Of a stretch of 64,000 bases of DNA, positions 17,176-25,464 are shown in pieces. This stretch comes from CAZDWZ01 sp964509425 (GTDB taxonomy: Bacteria; Bdellovibrionota_C; UBA2361; SZUA-149; CAZDWZ01): assembly GCA_964509425.1 (NCBI GenBank), contig CAZDWZ010000014.1, positions 70,693-134,692 of the forward strand, given 5' to 3'. A program made the translations under genes and the position numbers. Below the pieces are notes generated by a model. It saw nothing but the letters and a program-made list of their open reading frames with translations, searched no databases and had not been told where the DNA came from. Each line of letters starts with the position of its first letter. Positions within the stretch are counted from its first letter, which is position 1.

Positions 17176-18261
17176 CTAGCCAATTCTGGAGACGATTTCT
17201 CCGGCCATAGTTTCGCCGGAAACCCACTCAGTTCTTCCGTGCTCGCAGATATCCTTCGTGCGAACTCCGGCAGCTATCGTTCCATCCACGGCGTCCTCAA
17301 TGGCTCTCGCTTCCTCCTCCATTCCGAATGAGAATCTGAGCATCATTGCCGCCGAGAGAATCTGGCCGATGGGATTGGCGATACCTTTTCCGGCGATGTC
17401 AGGTGCGGAGCCTGCCGGAGGTTCGAAAAGACCGAAACCGTCTTTGTTCATGCTGGCCGAGGCCAGCAGTCCGAGTGAGCCTGGGAGAACCGCCCCAGCG
17501 TCGGAGAGAATGTCGCCGAAGAGATTCGACGTGACGATTACGTCAAACTGGGAGGGGTCCCGAATTAACTGCATGGCGCAATTATCCACGAGCATGTCGA
17601 CCATCGTCACTTCGGGGTATTCCGTTGCCACCTCACGCATCACCGTTCGCCAAAGTCGGGACGTTTCCATCACGTTTGCTTTATCAACCGACGTCACGTG
17701 CTTTCGGCGGAGCATAGCGGCCTTGAATGCCGAATGCCCGACAATTCGAATCTGCTCCTCGGTGTATTCTCCTTGATCGGTCGCCACGCGCAGCCCATCG
17801 CGTACGAACGATTTTCGCTCGCCGAAGTAGACGTCGCCCAGGAGCTCGCGGAGAAAGAGGATATCGATTCCCCGTTCGATGATTTCTGCTTTCAGTGGAG
17901 AGTTCCCCGCAAGCGCAGGGTGCACTTTCACGGGCCGGTAGTTCGAGGCGAAATTGAAGGTCTTTCGAAGCGCGAGAATCGAATTGCGTTCACAGTCTTT
18001 CCACTTTGGAAGATGAAGTTCCGCGACCGGTCCGCCCGTTGCTCCGAAGAGAATCGCCTCGCAGCCCTGACAAAGTTCCTTGGTTTCATCCGGAAAGTGT
18101 TTTCCGTACTTCTCAAACGCCGCTCCGCCGACAAGGCCGTGATGATATTCGAAGGTGTGGCCAAACCGCTTCTCGACAGCGGAAAGTACACTCAATGCAT
18201 GAGCCATGATTTCAGGACCCACCCCATCACCCGGGAGCACCGCGATTTTCTTAGCCGCCAT
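17176..18261 (-). CDS. leuB: 3-isopropylmalate dehydrogenase
   Basis: A 361-residue beta-decarboxylating dehydrogenase of leucine synthesis that oxidises 3-isopropylmalate with NAD to 2-oxoisocaproate. Landmarks are KIAVLPGDGVGPEI at the start, RELLGDVYFGERK (substrate loop), the metal-binding MLVDNCAMQLIRDPSQFDVIVTSNLFGDILSDAGAVLPGSLG region and the NAD-binding PPAGSAPDIAGKGIANPIG segment. Length and motifs are normal. It is the last gene of the operon and its start overlaps leuD by 11 bases. Confidence 0.96.
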   Translation of the reverse strand: MAAKKIAVLPGDGVGPEIMAHALSVLSAVEKRFGHTFEYHHGLVGGAAFEKYGKHFPDETKELCQGCEAILFGATGGPVAELHLPKWKDCERNSILALRKTFNFASNYRPVKVHPALAGNSPLKAEIIERGIDILFLRELLGDVYFGERKSFVRDGLRVATDQGEYTEEQIRIVGHSAFKAAMLRRKHVTSVDKANVMETSRLWRTVMREVATEYPEVTMVDMLVDNCAMQLIRDPSQFDVIVTSNLFGDILSDAGAVLPGSLGLLASASMNKDGFGLFEPPAGSAPDIAGKGIANPIGQILSAAMMLRFSFGMEEEARAIEDAVDGTIAAGVRTKDICEHGRTEWVSGETMAGEIVSRIG

Positions 18262-18877
18262 TGGATTGCCTTCCTTTCATTGCGTCTGCCGTCGACATGA
18301 ACCGAACATCTTCCTGCTGAGCACGAAATCTTGTGACTTCGTCTTTGGCGGAGAGAATGTAATCGATATCGTCGAGGCCGTTCAATATGCAGTGTTTTCG
18401 AAACGGGTCATAATCGAAGGCCAACGTCCGGCCATCCGGTAAGGTGACTTGCTGGTTTTCCAGATCAACTGTCACCTCCAATTCCTTGTCCACCGCCTGC
18501 TTGAGAAGCTTGTCGATTTCCTTCTCCGGAAGCACCACGAGTACCAGACCGTTCTTCGAGCTATTTCCAGTGAAAATATCCGCGAAGGACTTTGCGATGA
18601 CCGCCCTGAACCCGTACCCCATCAGCGCCCACACGGCATGCTCGCGGGAGGAGCCGCATCCGAAATTGCTTTCGGCGACGAGGATCTTCGCGCCATTGTA
18701 AATTGGCTGGTTGAGTGGGAACTCAGGATCTTGATCTCGCAACCTGCGGAAGAGATGCTGATCGTAGCCTTCGCGGCTGATGCTCGTCAGGTATTGCGCG
18801 GGGATGATCATATCCGTGTCGATGTCTTTCATCGGCAGCGGAACAACTTTTGATTTAACGGTTTCGAATTTTTCCAT
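18251..18877 (-). CDS. leuD: 3-isopropylmalate dehydratase small subunit
   Basis: A 208-residue small subunit of isopropylmalate isomerase, which works with the LeuC module to convert 2- to 3-isopropylmalate. Seen: VPLPMKDIDTDMIIPAQYL, the swivelling-domain signature NFGCGSSREHAVWALMGYGFRAVIAKSFADIF, and NSSKNGLVLVVLPEKEI. It lies between the LeuA/LeuC fusion gene (9 bases upstream) and leuB (overlap), so stoichiometric expression with the fused large subunit is expected. Confidence 0.96.
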   Translation of the reverse strand: MEKFETVKSKVVPLPMKDIDTDMIIPAQYLTSISREGYDQHLFRRLRDQDPEFPLNQPIYNGAKILVAESNFGCGSSREHAVWALMGYGFRAVIAKSFADIFTGNSSKNGLVLVVLPEKEIDKLLKQAVDKELEVTVDLENQQVTLPDGRTLAFDYDPFRKHCILNGLDDIDYILSAKDEVTRFRAQQEDVRFMSTADAMKGRQSNGG

Positions 18878-18885
18878 ATTTCACT

Positions 18886-21800
18886 CTACTCCAGATAGGT
18901 CTCCGGGGAAGTTATCTTTCCAGCGATTGCGCTTGCCGTGACGGTGGCGGGGGAGGCGAGGTGAGTCATGCTCCCCGGCCCTTGCCGTCCGATGAAGTTT
19001 CGGTTCGACGAGCTGATGCAACGCTTTCCTTTCGGCACGATGTCATCGTTCATCCCGAGGCACATTGAGCAACCGGGCATCCGGAAATGCGCTCCCGCTT
19101 CGCGAAAGATTTCGTCCAACCCTTCTTCTTTCGCTTCTTTCATCACGCGTTCTGAACCGGGAACGACATAAAACGTCACGTTGTCATGCACTTTCCGCCC
19201 CTTCAGGATCGATGCTGCAACGCGGAGATCTTCTATTCTCCCGTTCGTGCAGGAGCCGACGAAAGCCCAATCGACCGGCGTTCCCTCCATCGGGGCGCCT
19301 TCACGAAGCTCGACATACTCAAGTGAGCGCTTAGCGACGGATCGAACCTCTTCCGGAAGTTGCGCAAGTTTCGGTACATGTCCGTTGATCTGTGTCGCCT
19401 GGCCGGGATTCGTTCCCCACGTTACCATCGGCTTCAGCTCGCTCACATCAATGATGATCTGTCGGTCATAGTTCGCGCCGGGATCGGATTGAAAGGACTT
19501 CCAATAGGCCACGGCACGATTCCAAGTCGCTCCCTTCGGCGCGCACGCTTTCCCCTGGATATAAGCAAAAGTCGTTTCGTCAGGAGCCACGAGTCCGGCT
19601 CTCGCGCCACATTCGATACTCATGTTGCAGATGGTCATTCGCTCTTCCATCGTCATCCGCCGTATTGCTTCGCCGGCATACTCGATGACGTGTCCGGTGG
19701 CACCGTCAATTCCAATTTCAGCGATCAGTCGAAGCACTGCATCTTTCGAATAAACACCCTTTTGAAATGTTCCGCGGAACTCCACCCGCATCGTCTTCGG
19801 CTTCGACTGAAGGAGGCATCCTGTTGCGAGCACGTTCGCCACTTCTGAAGTTCCAATTCCAAATGCGAGAGCACCGAAAGCGCCGTGCGTTGACGTATGG
19901 GAGTCACCGCAAACGATCGTCATGCCTGGCTGTGTCAGCCCATGCTCAGGACCGATAACGTGAACGATTCCCTGGTGACCGGAGTCCATGTCGCACAGCG
20001 GGATATTGTGACGTTGGCAGTTCTCTCGAACCGCGGCGACTTGACGCTTTGCGGCATCGTCGAAGATTTCAAATCGGTTGTTCCGCGTTGGAATGCTGTG
20101 ATCGACCGTCGCGATGAGCCTTGTCGTATCAAACACCGGAAGATTTCTGTCGTCGATTGTCTGAAATGCCTGCGCCGACGTTACCTCGTGAATGAGCATC
20201 AAATCAACCGCGAAAACTGCCGGGTGCGAAGGAAGCTGCTTGACGACGTGCCCGTCCCAAATCTTCTCAACGATGTTCTTCGGCTTCTTGGTGTCCATTC
20301 GAAATTGATTCTCGATGTATGCTTTGTTCACTGCATCGATGAACGCTCGCATGGCCGAGATTTCAATGTCGGAGTCTTCACCCGTGCCTTCGAAAAGCCG
20401 TCCCTTGCTATCCGTCAGCATAACCGTCGAAATGCTCAGCGCATTGATTCCACTCGTATTGGCTTCGCTCCGGTACCCCGAGAAAGTCCAATCGCTGTAT
20501 CGCTGATCAACGAGCTGCTTCAGCGCGGCCAGCGCCGAATCCTTGCCCTCGTGTGTTCCGGTGAAAGTACCTTTCTCCCCGAAAAATTTGCCGGCGATGG
20601 TAACAAAGGATTTTTTCGCGCTTTTCGCGTAGTCGATTTCGTCAATCACTATCGGTTGACGGAATTTGAAGTACCCCTTCAGCAGCTCTTCATCCGTAAT
20701 GCCCTTTCGCCGGTCATGGTACAGTTCCTTCAGATACTGGGCGACTTCCGCCTTTTCTTTGTCGTCGCAAATGTAGCCTGCATTCTGAATGATTGACCGG
20801 GCGTGGTTTCCGCCGCTCAACGGACCGAAGATGAGTGAAATCTCGGAGCCAACCTCCTTCGGGTCGAACGGTTGGTAGACCAACGGATTCTTTAAGACGG
20901 CGTTTGTGTGCCCTCCGGCGGAATGCCGCGCAGCGTTTTTTCCGGTGATCGGCCAATGAGGTTGCTGAGGCAGCATATGCTCGGCGAGGAAGCTGCAAAT
21001 TTTATGGAGACTCGTTGTCTCGATGTCTGTGTAGTAGGGCTTTTCCGGGTTCATTCGCTCCCCGAAATGCTTCAGTATCAAAATACATTGCTCAAGCGAC
21101 GCGTTCCCCGCGCGTTCGCCGATTCCGTTGAAACAACCTTCGATCTGTCGTGCCGGTCCATCTACGACCGCCGCAATCGAGTTCGGAACAGCGAGCCCGA
21201 AATCGTTGTGGCAGTGAGTGCTCCAGATCACTTCCTTACCCGGGAACTCGGCTTTGATTATGTCAGCATGTCGGTTCATCTTCACGACGAAGAACTCATC
21301 GCCTTGAAATGGGGAAGCCCCGCCGATCGTGTCCGGACAGTTGATGACGGAGGCTCCAGAGCCTACGGCTGCGCGGATGAGGTCGGTGACGAAATCAAAG
21401 TTCTCACGCATTCGAGAGTAGCCTTCGGGGCTGAACTCCACGATCATCCCGGCGGCAACCGCCCGAGCGACAAAATCTCCCAATCGTTTGACGAGAGCGG
21501 GGAGGTTCGCGGCCACCTCCTTACCCAAGGAGAGAGGCATCAGCTCCGGATCGACCGGAAGGTAAACGTGAAGCATGGCCTTCTTGAACGGAACCGCTGG
21601 CAGGAGTGATTGAATCGTCCGATCAATCTGCTCTTCACGAAGCTGACAAAGTGAAGCGATGATCGGGCTGTCCGGTTTCGGCGCTAATTCCGTCGCAATG
21701 GTGTGAACGATCTCGAAGTCGAGCAAGCTTGCAGAAGCAAAACCCGCTTCGAGAACATCCACTCCCGTCGCAGCCGCGAGCCGCGCGTATTCTAGGTTTC

Positions 21801-21903
21801 GATCGAAACTCAGTCCCGCCCCTGGGCACTGTTGCCCGTCGCGAAGGGTGGTATCAAAAATTCTAACTTTCACTCCGTTTGGAATTTGATTTCTGAGTTT
21901 CAT
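18886..21903 (-). CDS. leuA-leuC: fused 2-isopropylmalate synthase / isopropylmalate dehydratase large subunit
   Basis: One uninterrupted 1005-residue frame contains two complete enzymes. Residues 1-about 415 are the 2-isopropylmalate synthase barrel: FDTTLRDGQQCPG (16-28), the metal-binding H230-C-H232-ND motif and GIGERAGN (261-268). Residues about 416-532 are a LeuA-dimer-like allosteric domain. After a short linker (about 533-542) a full LeuC follows: EKIWDGHVV, IHEVTSAQAF, VDHSIPT, CGDSHTSTHGAFGALAFGIGTSEV, and the three iron-sulphur ligands C885, C945 and C948. The protein would condense acetyl-CoA with 2-oxoisovalerate and, with LeuD, isomerise the product. No frame break or internal stop is seen. 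Separate leuA and leuC genes are the rule in characterised bacteria. Confidence 0.95.
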   Translation of the reverse strand: MKLRNQIPNGVKVRIFDTTLRDGQQCPGAGLSFDRNLEYARLAAATGVDVLEAGFASASLLDFEIVHTIATELAPKPDSPIIASLCQLREEQIDRTIQSLLPAVPFKKAMLHVYLPVDPELMPLSLGKEVAANLPALVKRLGDFVARAVAAGMIVEFSPEGYSRMRENFDFVTDLIRAAVGSGASVINCPDTIGGASPFQGDEFFVVKMNRHADIIKAEFPGKEVIWSTHCHNDFGLAVPNSIAAVVDGPARQIEGCFNGIGERAGNASLEQCILILKHFGERMNPEKPYYTDIETTSLHKICSFLAEHMLPQQPHWPITGKNAARHSAGGHTNAVLKNPLVYQPFDPKEVGSEISLIFGPLSGGNHARSIIQNAGYICDDKEKAEVAQYLKELYHDRRKGITDEELLKGYFKFRQPIVIDEIDYAKSAKKSFVTIAGKFFGEKGTFTGTHEGKDSALAALKQLVDQRYSDWTFSGYRSEANTSGINALSISTVMLTDSKGRLFEGTGEDSDIEISAMRAFIDAVNKAYIENQFRMDTKKPKNIVEKIWDGHVVKQLPSHPAVFAVDLMLIHEVTSAQAFQTIDDRNLPVFDTTRLIATVDHSIPTRNNRFEIFDDAAKRQVAAVRENCQRHNIPLCDMDSGHQGIVHVIGPEHGLTQPGMTIVCGDSHTSTHGAFGALAFGIGTSEVANVLATGCLLQSKPKTMRVEFRGTFQKGVYSKDAVLRLIAEIGIDGATGHVIEYAGEAIRRMTMEERMTICNMSIECGARAGLVAPDETTFAYIQGKACAPKGATWNRAVAYWKSFQSDPGANYDRQIIIDVSELKPMVTWGTNPGQATQINGHVPKLAQLPEEVRSVAKRSLEYVELREGAPMEGTPVDWAFVGSCTNGRIEDLRVAASILKGRKVHDNVTFYVVPGSERVMKEAKEEGLDEIFREAGAHFRMPGCSMCLGMNDDIVPKGKRCISSSNRNFIGRQGPGSMTHLASPATVTASAIAGKITSPETYLE

Positions 21904-21918
21904 CTTTTCGTCTCTTCT

Positions 21919-23745
21919 CTATGCCCTTTCCGAGCGACCTTCGTCGTCCGGAAAGAAACCGTTATACGCTCGCACAAATGCTTCAATGGATGCTTGCAAC
22001 AGATCCGGCGAAGTTCCTCGTCCAAAACAGACGACGCCGTTTCGTTGGAGCTTCAGCTCCACATAGACGACGGCATCAGTCCCCTTGCTTCTTACTTCTG
22101 CACGGAAGCTGCTTAGGGCAAATTCTACTGAATCTGACGAGGCTTTTTTAAGGGCGTTGATGACAGCGTCTACCGGGCCGACGCCTTCGGCCTGGGCTTC
22201 GGTCAAAATGCCATTCACTTTCACGACAACTTTCGCCTTCGGCTTCTTATCCTTCCACGTCGTAACTTCAAAGTCTTCGACGACAAACATTCCTTTCCCC
22301 CGGTTCCCGAGACCTTCCAAGGTGTCTTGAACGATGTCTTGAAGGTCGGAGAACGTGACCGGCTTTCCCTTCTTGAGGAATTCGCCAATATGCTCCTGCA
22401 CCTCTCCCGAAATGTCGCTTGAGCGATCGAGGCCGAGAAGAGTCTGGAGCTGGTTCTCCACTTCAACAGTGGTGGGCTCGTTACTGAAGAGCACTGAAGC
22501 CTTATCGACGAATGCAACGTTTCTTCCTTCGAAGAACGAATTCTCGTATCGCGCGCGGAACTCGTTTATGTCGGCTTGGATGGTAGGCGGCTTGATGGCA
22601 ACTTTGAGCATCGGTGTCGGATCTTTTAACCCATCGCCGGTAAGCACGCAGACGACTCGCTTGCCTGTGAGAGAGCCGTCGTCGTTGGCTTTCATCAATG
22701 CGGCGACTGCTGTTGCGCAGGATGCTTCGACGAACATTCCTTCTTCTCGCGAGAGGAGGAACACGGCCTCGAGTATTTCTTGATCGCTAACCGCGATTCC
22801 TTTGCCGTTCGTACTATAAATCGCATCAAGCGCCTTGTCGCCGTCAAGGGGATTGCCGACCGCGATGGCGCTTGCCAGGGTGTCGACGGTCTTCACCGGA
22901 GAAACAATTCGCTTGCCTTGTTGCAAGCTCTGAATGATGGGCGATGCCCCCGCCGCCTGCACGCCGAAGATACGCGGCAGCCGCTCGATGAGTCCGAGCT
23001 CGCGGTATTCGCGGAAGCCCTTCACATAAGCAGCAATATTCGTACCGCATCCCATCGGCACGAACACCGCTTCCGGGGGACGGAAGAAAAGCTGCTCGAT
23101 CACTTCGAAGGCGGCTGTCTTTTGTCCTTCAACACGGAATGCATAGTCTCCCGCGAGGTAGAAGCCCATTTCTTCGGCAACCTCCTTCGCCAGGCGCGCG
23201 CACGCGTCGTAGTTTCCTCTGACCTGAACGATACGGCCGCCGTAAGCGATTGCTTGGCAAAGCTTGGAGCTCGGAGTGTCTTCAGGAACAAAAATGAAAC
23301 ACGGTATTCGCGCGGCCGCTGCGTAACAGGCACAAGATGCTGCCATGTTCCCGGTCGATGCCAGCACGATCGCTTTGGCGCCGAACTCTTTCGCGATGGT
23401 GAGCTCAACGGCTGATCCCCTGTCCTTAAAGGATCCGGAAGGATTTTTTGATTCTAATTTAAAGAAAAGGTCGATGCCCAATTTTTTGCCGAGACTGCGG
23501 CTTCGAATCAGTGGGCTTGCGCCTTCTTCGAGAGAAACGAAATTTGAGTAGTCCCGAATCGGAAGAAACGGCAGGTATTTTGAAACGTATGGCGGAGACT
23601 TCCGGAAGTAGTCGAGGTTAATTTTCGATCGAACCTCGCTGAGATCACGAATAACTTCCCACGGAGCTTCGTCCCCGGTGAAGACCAAGTTGTCGGTGGA
23701 AACAGGTTCTTTAGTTCTGAAGTTAACGAGCTGATACATAGTCAC
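21919..23745 (-). CDS. thrC: threonine synthase with C-terminal LeuA-type allosteric domain
   Basis: A 608-residue protein. Residues about 75-385 are a fold-type II PLP enzyme of the threonine synthase group: EEGASPLIRSRSLG, PLP-lysine K107 in NPSGSFKDRGS, ASTGNMAASCACYAA, the FVPEDTPSSKL and VRGNYDACARLA segments, PMGCGTNIAAY and LTGDGLKDP. Residues about 395-480 form a helical connection, and about 500-595 match the regulatory (LeuA_dimer) domain of 2-isopropylmalate synthase: VKVNGILTEAQAEGVGPVDA, SFRAEVRSKGTDAVVYVEL and GRGTSPDLLQASIEAFVRAYN. It probably makes threonine from O-phosphohomoserine under control by an end product such as leucine or isoleucine. Threonine dehydratase activity is a less likely alternative. 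It sits 15 bases before leuA-leuC. Confidence 0.88.
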   Translation of the reverse strand: MTMYQLVNFRTKEPVSTDNLVFTGDEAPWEVIRDLSEVRSKINLDYFRKSPPYVSKYLPFLPIRDYSNFVSLEEGASPLIRSRSLGKKLGIDLFFKLESKNPSGSFKDRGSAVELTIAKEFGAKAIVLASTGNMAASCACYAAAARIPCFIFVPEDTPSSKLCQAIAYGGRIVQVRGNYDACARLAKEVAEEMGFYLAGDYAFRVEGQKTAAFEVIEQLFFRPPEAVFVPMGCGTNIAAYVKGFREYRELGLIERLPRIFGVQAAGASPIIQSLQQGKRIVSPVKTVDTLASAIAVGNPLDGDKALDAIYSTNGKGIAVSDQEILEAVFLLSREEGMFVEASCATAVAALMKANDDGSLTGKRVVCVLTGDGLKDPTPMLKVAIKPPTIQADINEFRARYENSFFEGRNVAFVDKASVLFSNEPTTVEVENQLQTLLGLDRSSDISGEVQEHIGEFLKKGKPVTFSDLQDIVQDTLEGLGNRGKGMFVVEDFEVTTWKDKKPKAKVVVKVNGILTEAQAEGVGPVDAVINALKKASSDSVEFALSSFRAEVRSKGTDAVVYVELKLQRNGVVCFGRGTSPDLLQASIEAFVRAYNGFFPDDEGRSERA

Positions 23746-23835
23746 TCTGCAAAAAATTACCGCGTCCCTGTCGCCTCCTGCATTTTCGGAAATTACCGAG
23801 ACGTGCGGAGGCGCAGGGACGCGGGGTGGTTGCGA

Positions 23836-24873
23836 TTACGGTCGTAGAGTTCTTACTTGTGCGCCGGCTTGCCAGAGCTCGGAATTCTTCCACTCCTGAA
23901 GCTCGGCTTCAAGCCGTTGCTTGTAGTCTGGGCGGCTATTCGCTTGAATCACGATCTCCGCCTCCTTGCCCGCGACAACACTGTCATACAACTTTTCAAA
24001 TACCGGCTTTACGGCATCCCGGAAGCGAGGCGCCCAATCGAGTGCTCCCCGTTGCGCGGTTGTCGAGCAGTTTGCGTACATCCAGTCCATTCCGTTTTCA
24101 CCGACGAGTGGCACCAAACTTTGTGTCAACTCTTCGACGGTTTCGTTGAACGCTTCGCTTGGACTGTGACCTTTGCTGCGCAACATTTCGTATTGCGCTT
24201 GGATGACGCCAGCGAGAGCGCCCATCAGAATTCCGCGTTCGCCAACCAGATCGCTGACCGCTTCGTTCTCCACAGTCGTCTCGAAGAGGTATCCGGAACC
24301 GATCCCGATGCCGAGCGCCAATGCGCGCTCTGTTGCGCGGCCGGTAAAATCCTGGTGAATGGCGTAGCTCGAGTTAATACCTTTCTTCTCGAGGAAGAGC
24401 TTTCGCACGCTACGGCCCGAACCCTTCGGAGCGACGAGGAAGACGTCGACGTTCATCGGCGGAACAATTCCGGTCTTCTCTTTGAACGCGATTCCGAAGC
24501 CGTGGGAGAAGTAGAGGGCCTTTCCAGGAGTCAGTCCCTTTTTGAGAGCCGGCCAAAGCTCGATCTGGCCTGCATCAGAAAGAAGATTGCAGAGAATCGT
24601 ACCCTTTTCACAAGCCTCCTCGATGCCGAAAAGCGTCTCGCCTTCTTTCCATCCGTCCTTAAGCGCGCTCTCCCAGGAACGCGTTCCCTTTCTTTGTCCG
24701 ATGATAACTTTGAAGCCGTTGTCTCTGAGGTTAAGCGCCTGAGCCGGGCCCTGAACTCCGTACCCGATGATGGCGATCGTGTCCTTTGCGAGAACACTTT
24801 TTGCCTTTTCCATCGGAAACTCTTCGCGAGTAATTACCGTTTCTTCCGTGTTTCCAAATACCAACTTTGCCAT
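23836..24873 (-). CDS. ilvC: ketol-acid reductoisomerase, mitochondrial/fungal-like class I
   Basis: A 345-residue NADPH- and Mg-dependent enzyme converting 2-acetolactate to 2,3-dihydroxyisovalerate (and the isoleucine counterpart). The N-terminal Rossmann domain has IGYGVQGPAQALNLRDNGF; then YFSHGFGIAFKE, LVAPKGSGRSVRKLF, and the knotted domain with ENEAVSDLVGERGILMGA, GHSPSEAFNETVEE and CSTTAQRGALDW. These strings are closer to yeast Ilv5 than to the short class I enzymes of Bacillus or Pseudomonas, judged from memory. It lies between ilvN and thrC in the operon. Confidence 0.95.
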   Translation of the reverse strand: MAKLVFGNTEETVITREEFPMEKAKSVLAKDTIAIIGYGVQGPAQALNLRDNGFKVIIGQRKGTRSWESALKDGWKEGETLFGIEEACEKGTILCNLLSDAGQIELWPALKKGLTPGKALYFSHGFGIAFKEKTGIVPPMNVDVFLVAPKGSGRSVRKLFLEKKGINSSYAIHQDFTGRATERALALGIGIGSGYLFETTVENEAVSDLVGERGILMGALAGVIQAQYEMLRSKGHSPSEAFNETVEELTQSLVPLVGENGMDWMYANCSTTAQRGALDWAPRFRDAVKPVFEKLYDSVVAGKEAEIVIQANSRPDYKQRLEAELQEWKNSELWQAGAQVRTLRP

Positions 24874-24904
24874 ACATATCTCCTTTTGGTTTCTTAACTA
24901 TTCA

Positions 24905-25459
24905 CTAAATTGCATCTAAAACATGGGGTTCGTTGTCGAAGTTCTGATCTACCGGAACGCCAATTTCATTCGGCATAATCTGCCGACGAATGGCGACCCT
25001 GCCGCTTCGCGCAAAATCCTGAACTCCATAAGTATTCAGCGCCTGATACAGTGATTCGATCTCAGATTCCGTGCCGACCTTCTCGAGGACGATGGAGTTG
25101 TCTTCGAGCGGCGTGATCACCGCGCCGAACTTCTTTGCAACCTCTTCGATCTGGGTTGTTTGCTCCGCCGAACCCGTCGAGACTTTGAAGAGGCCGACTT
25201 CGCGCGAGATGAGATCTTCGTTCTCGCTCGCAAAAGCTTGCTCCACCTCGATGATTCGCCGGATCTGCCTGACAACCGTCGCGATTTGATATTCTTCGAT
25301 ATCGGCGACGACGGTTATTCGAGAGAGCCTCCGTTCTTCGGTAATGGCAGCGGTAAGGCTCTCGATATTGATTCTCCGGCGAGTGAACAGTGTCGTCACC
25401 CGATGGAGGACGCCTGAATTGTTCTCTGCCAGAATGGTGAGGGTAAATGTTTTTCGCAT
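24905..25459 (-). CDS. ilvN: acetolactate synthase small regulatory subunit
   Basis: A 184-residue regulatory subunit. The N-terminal ACT domain has ILAENNSGVLHRVTTLFTRRRINIESL (about 9-35), followed by RITVVADIEEYQIATVVRQIRRIIEVEQAF. The C-terminal domain resembles the ALS_ss_C region (VGLFKVSTG, FGAVITPLEDNSIVLEKVGTESEIESLYQALN). It confers valine or other end-product feedback on IlvB. It starts 5 bases after the ilvB stop codon. Confidence 0.95.
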   Translation of the reverse strand: MRKTFTLTILAENNSGVLHRVTTLFTRRRINIESLTAAITEERRLSRITVVADIEEYQIATVVRQIRRIIEVEQAFASENEDLISREVGLFKVSTGSAEQTTQIEEVAKKFGAVITPLEDNSIVLEKVGTESEIESLYQALNTYGVQDFARSGRVAIRRQIMPNEIGVPVDQNFDNEPHVLDAI

Positions 25460-25464
25460 AAATT

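Noticed and set aside
20908..21609. 233-codon open frame on the plus strand
   Set aside because: Shadow of the LeuA part of the fusion gene; no motif or ribosome binding site.
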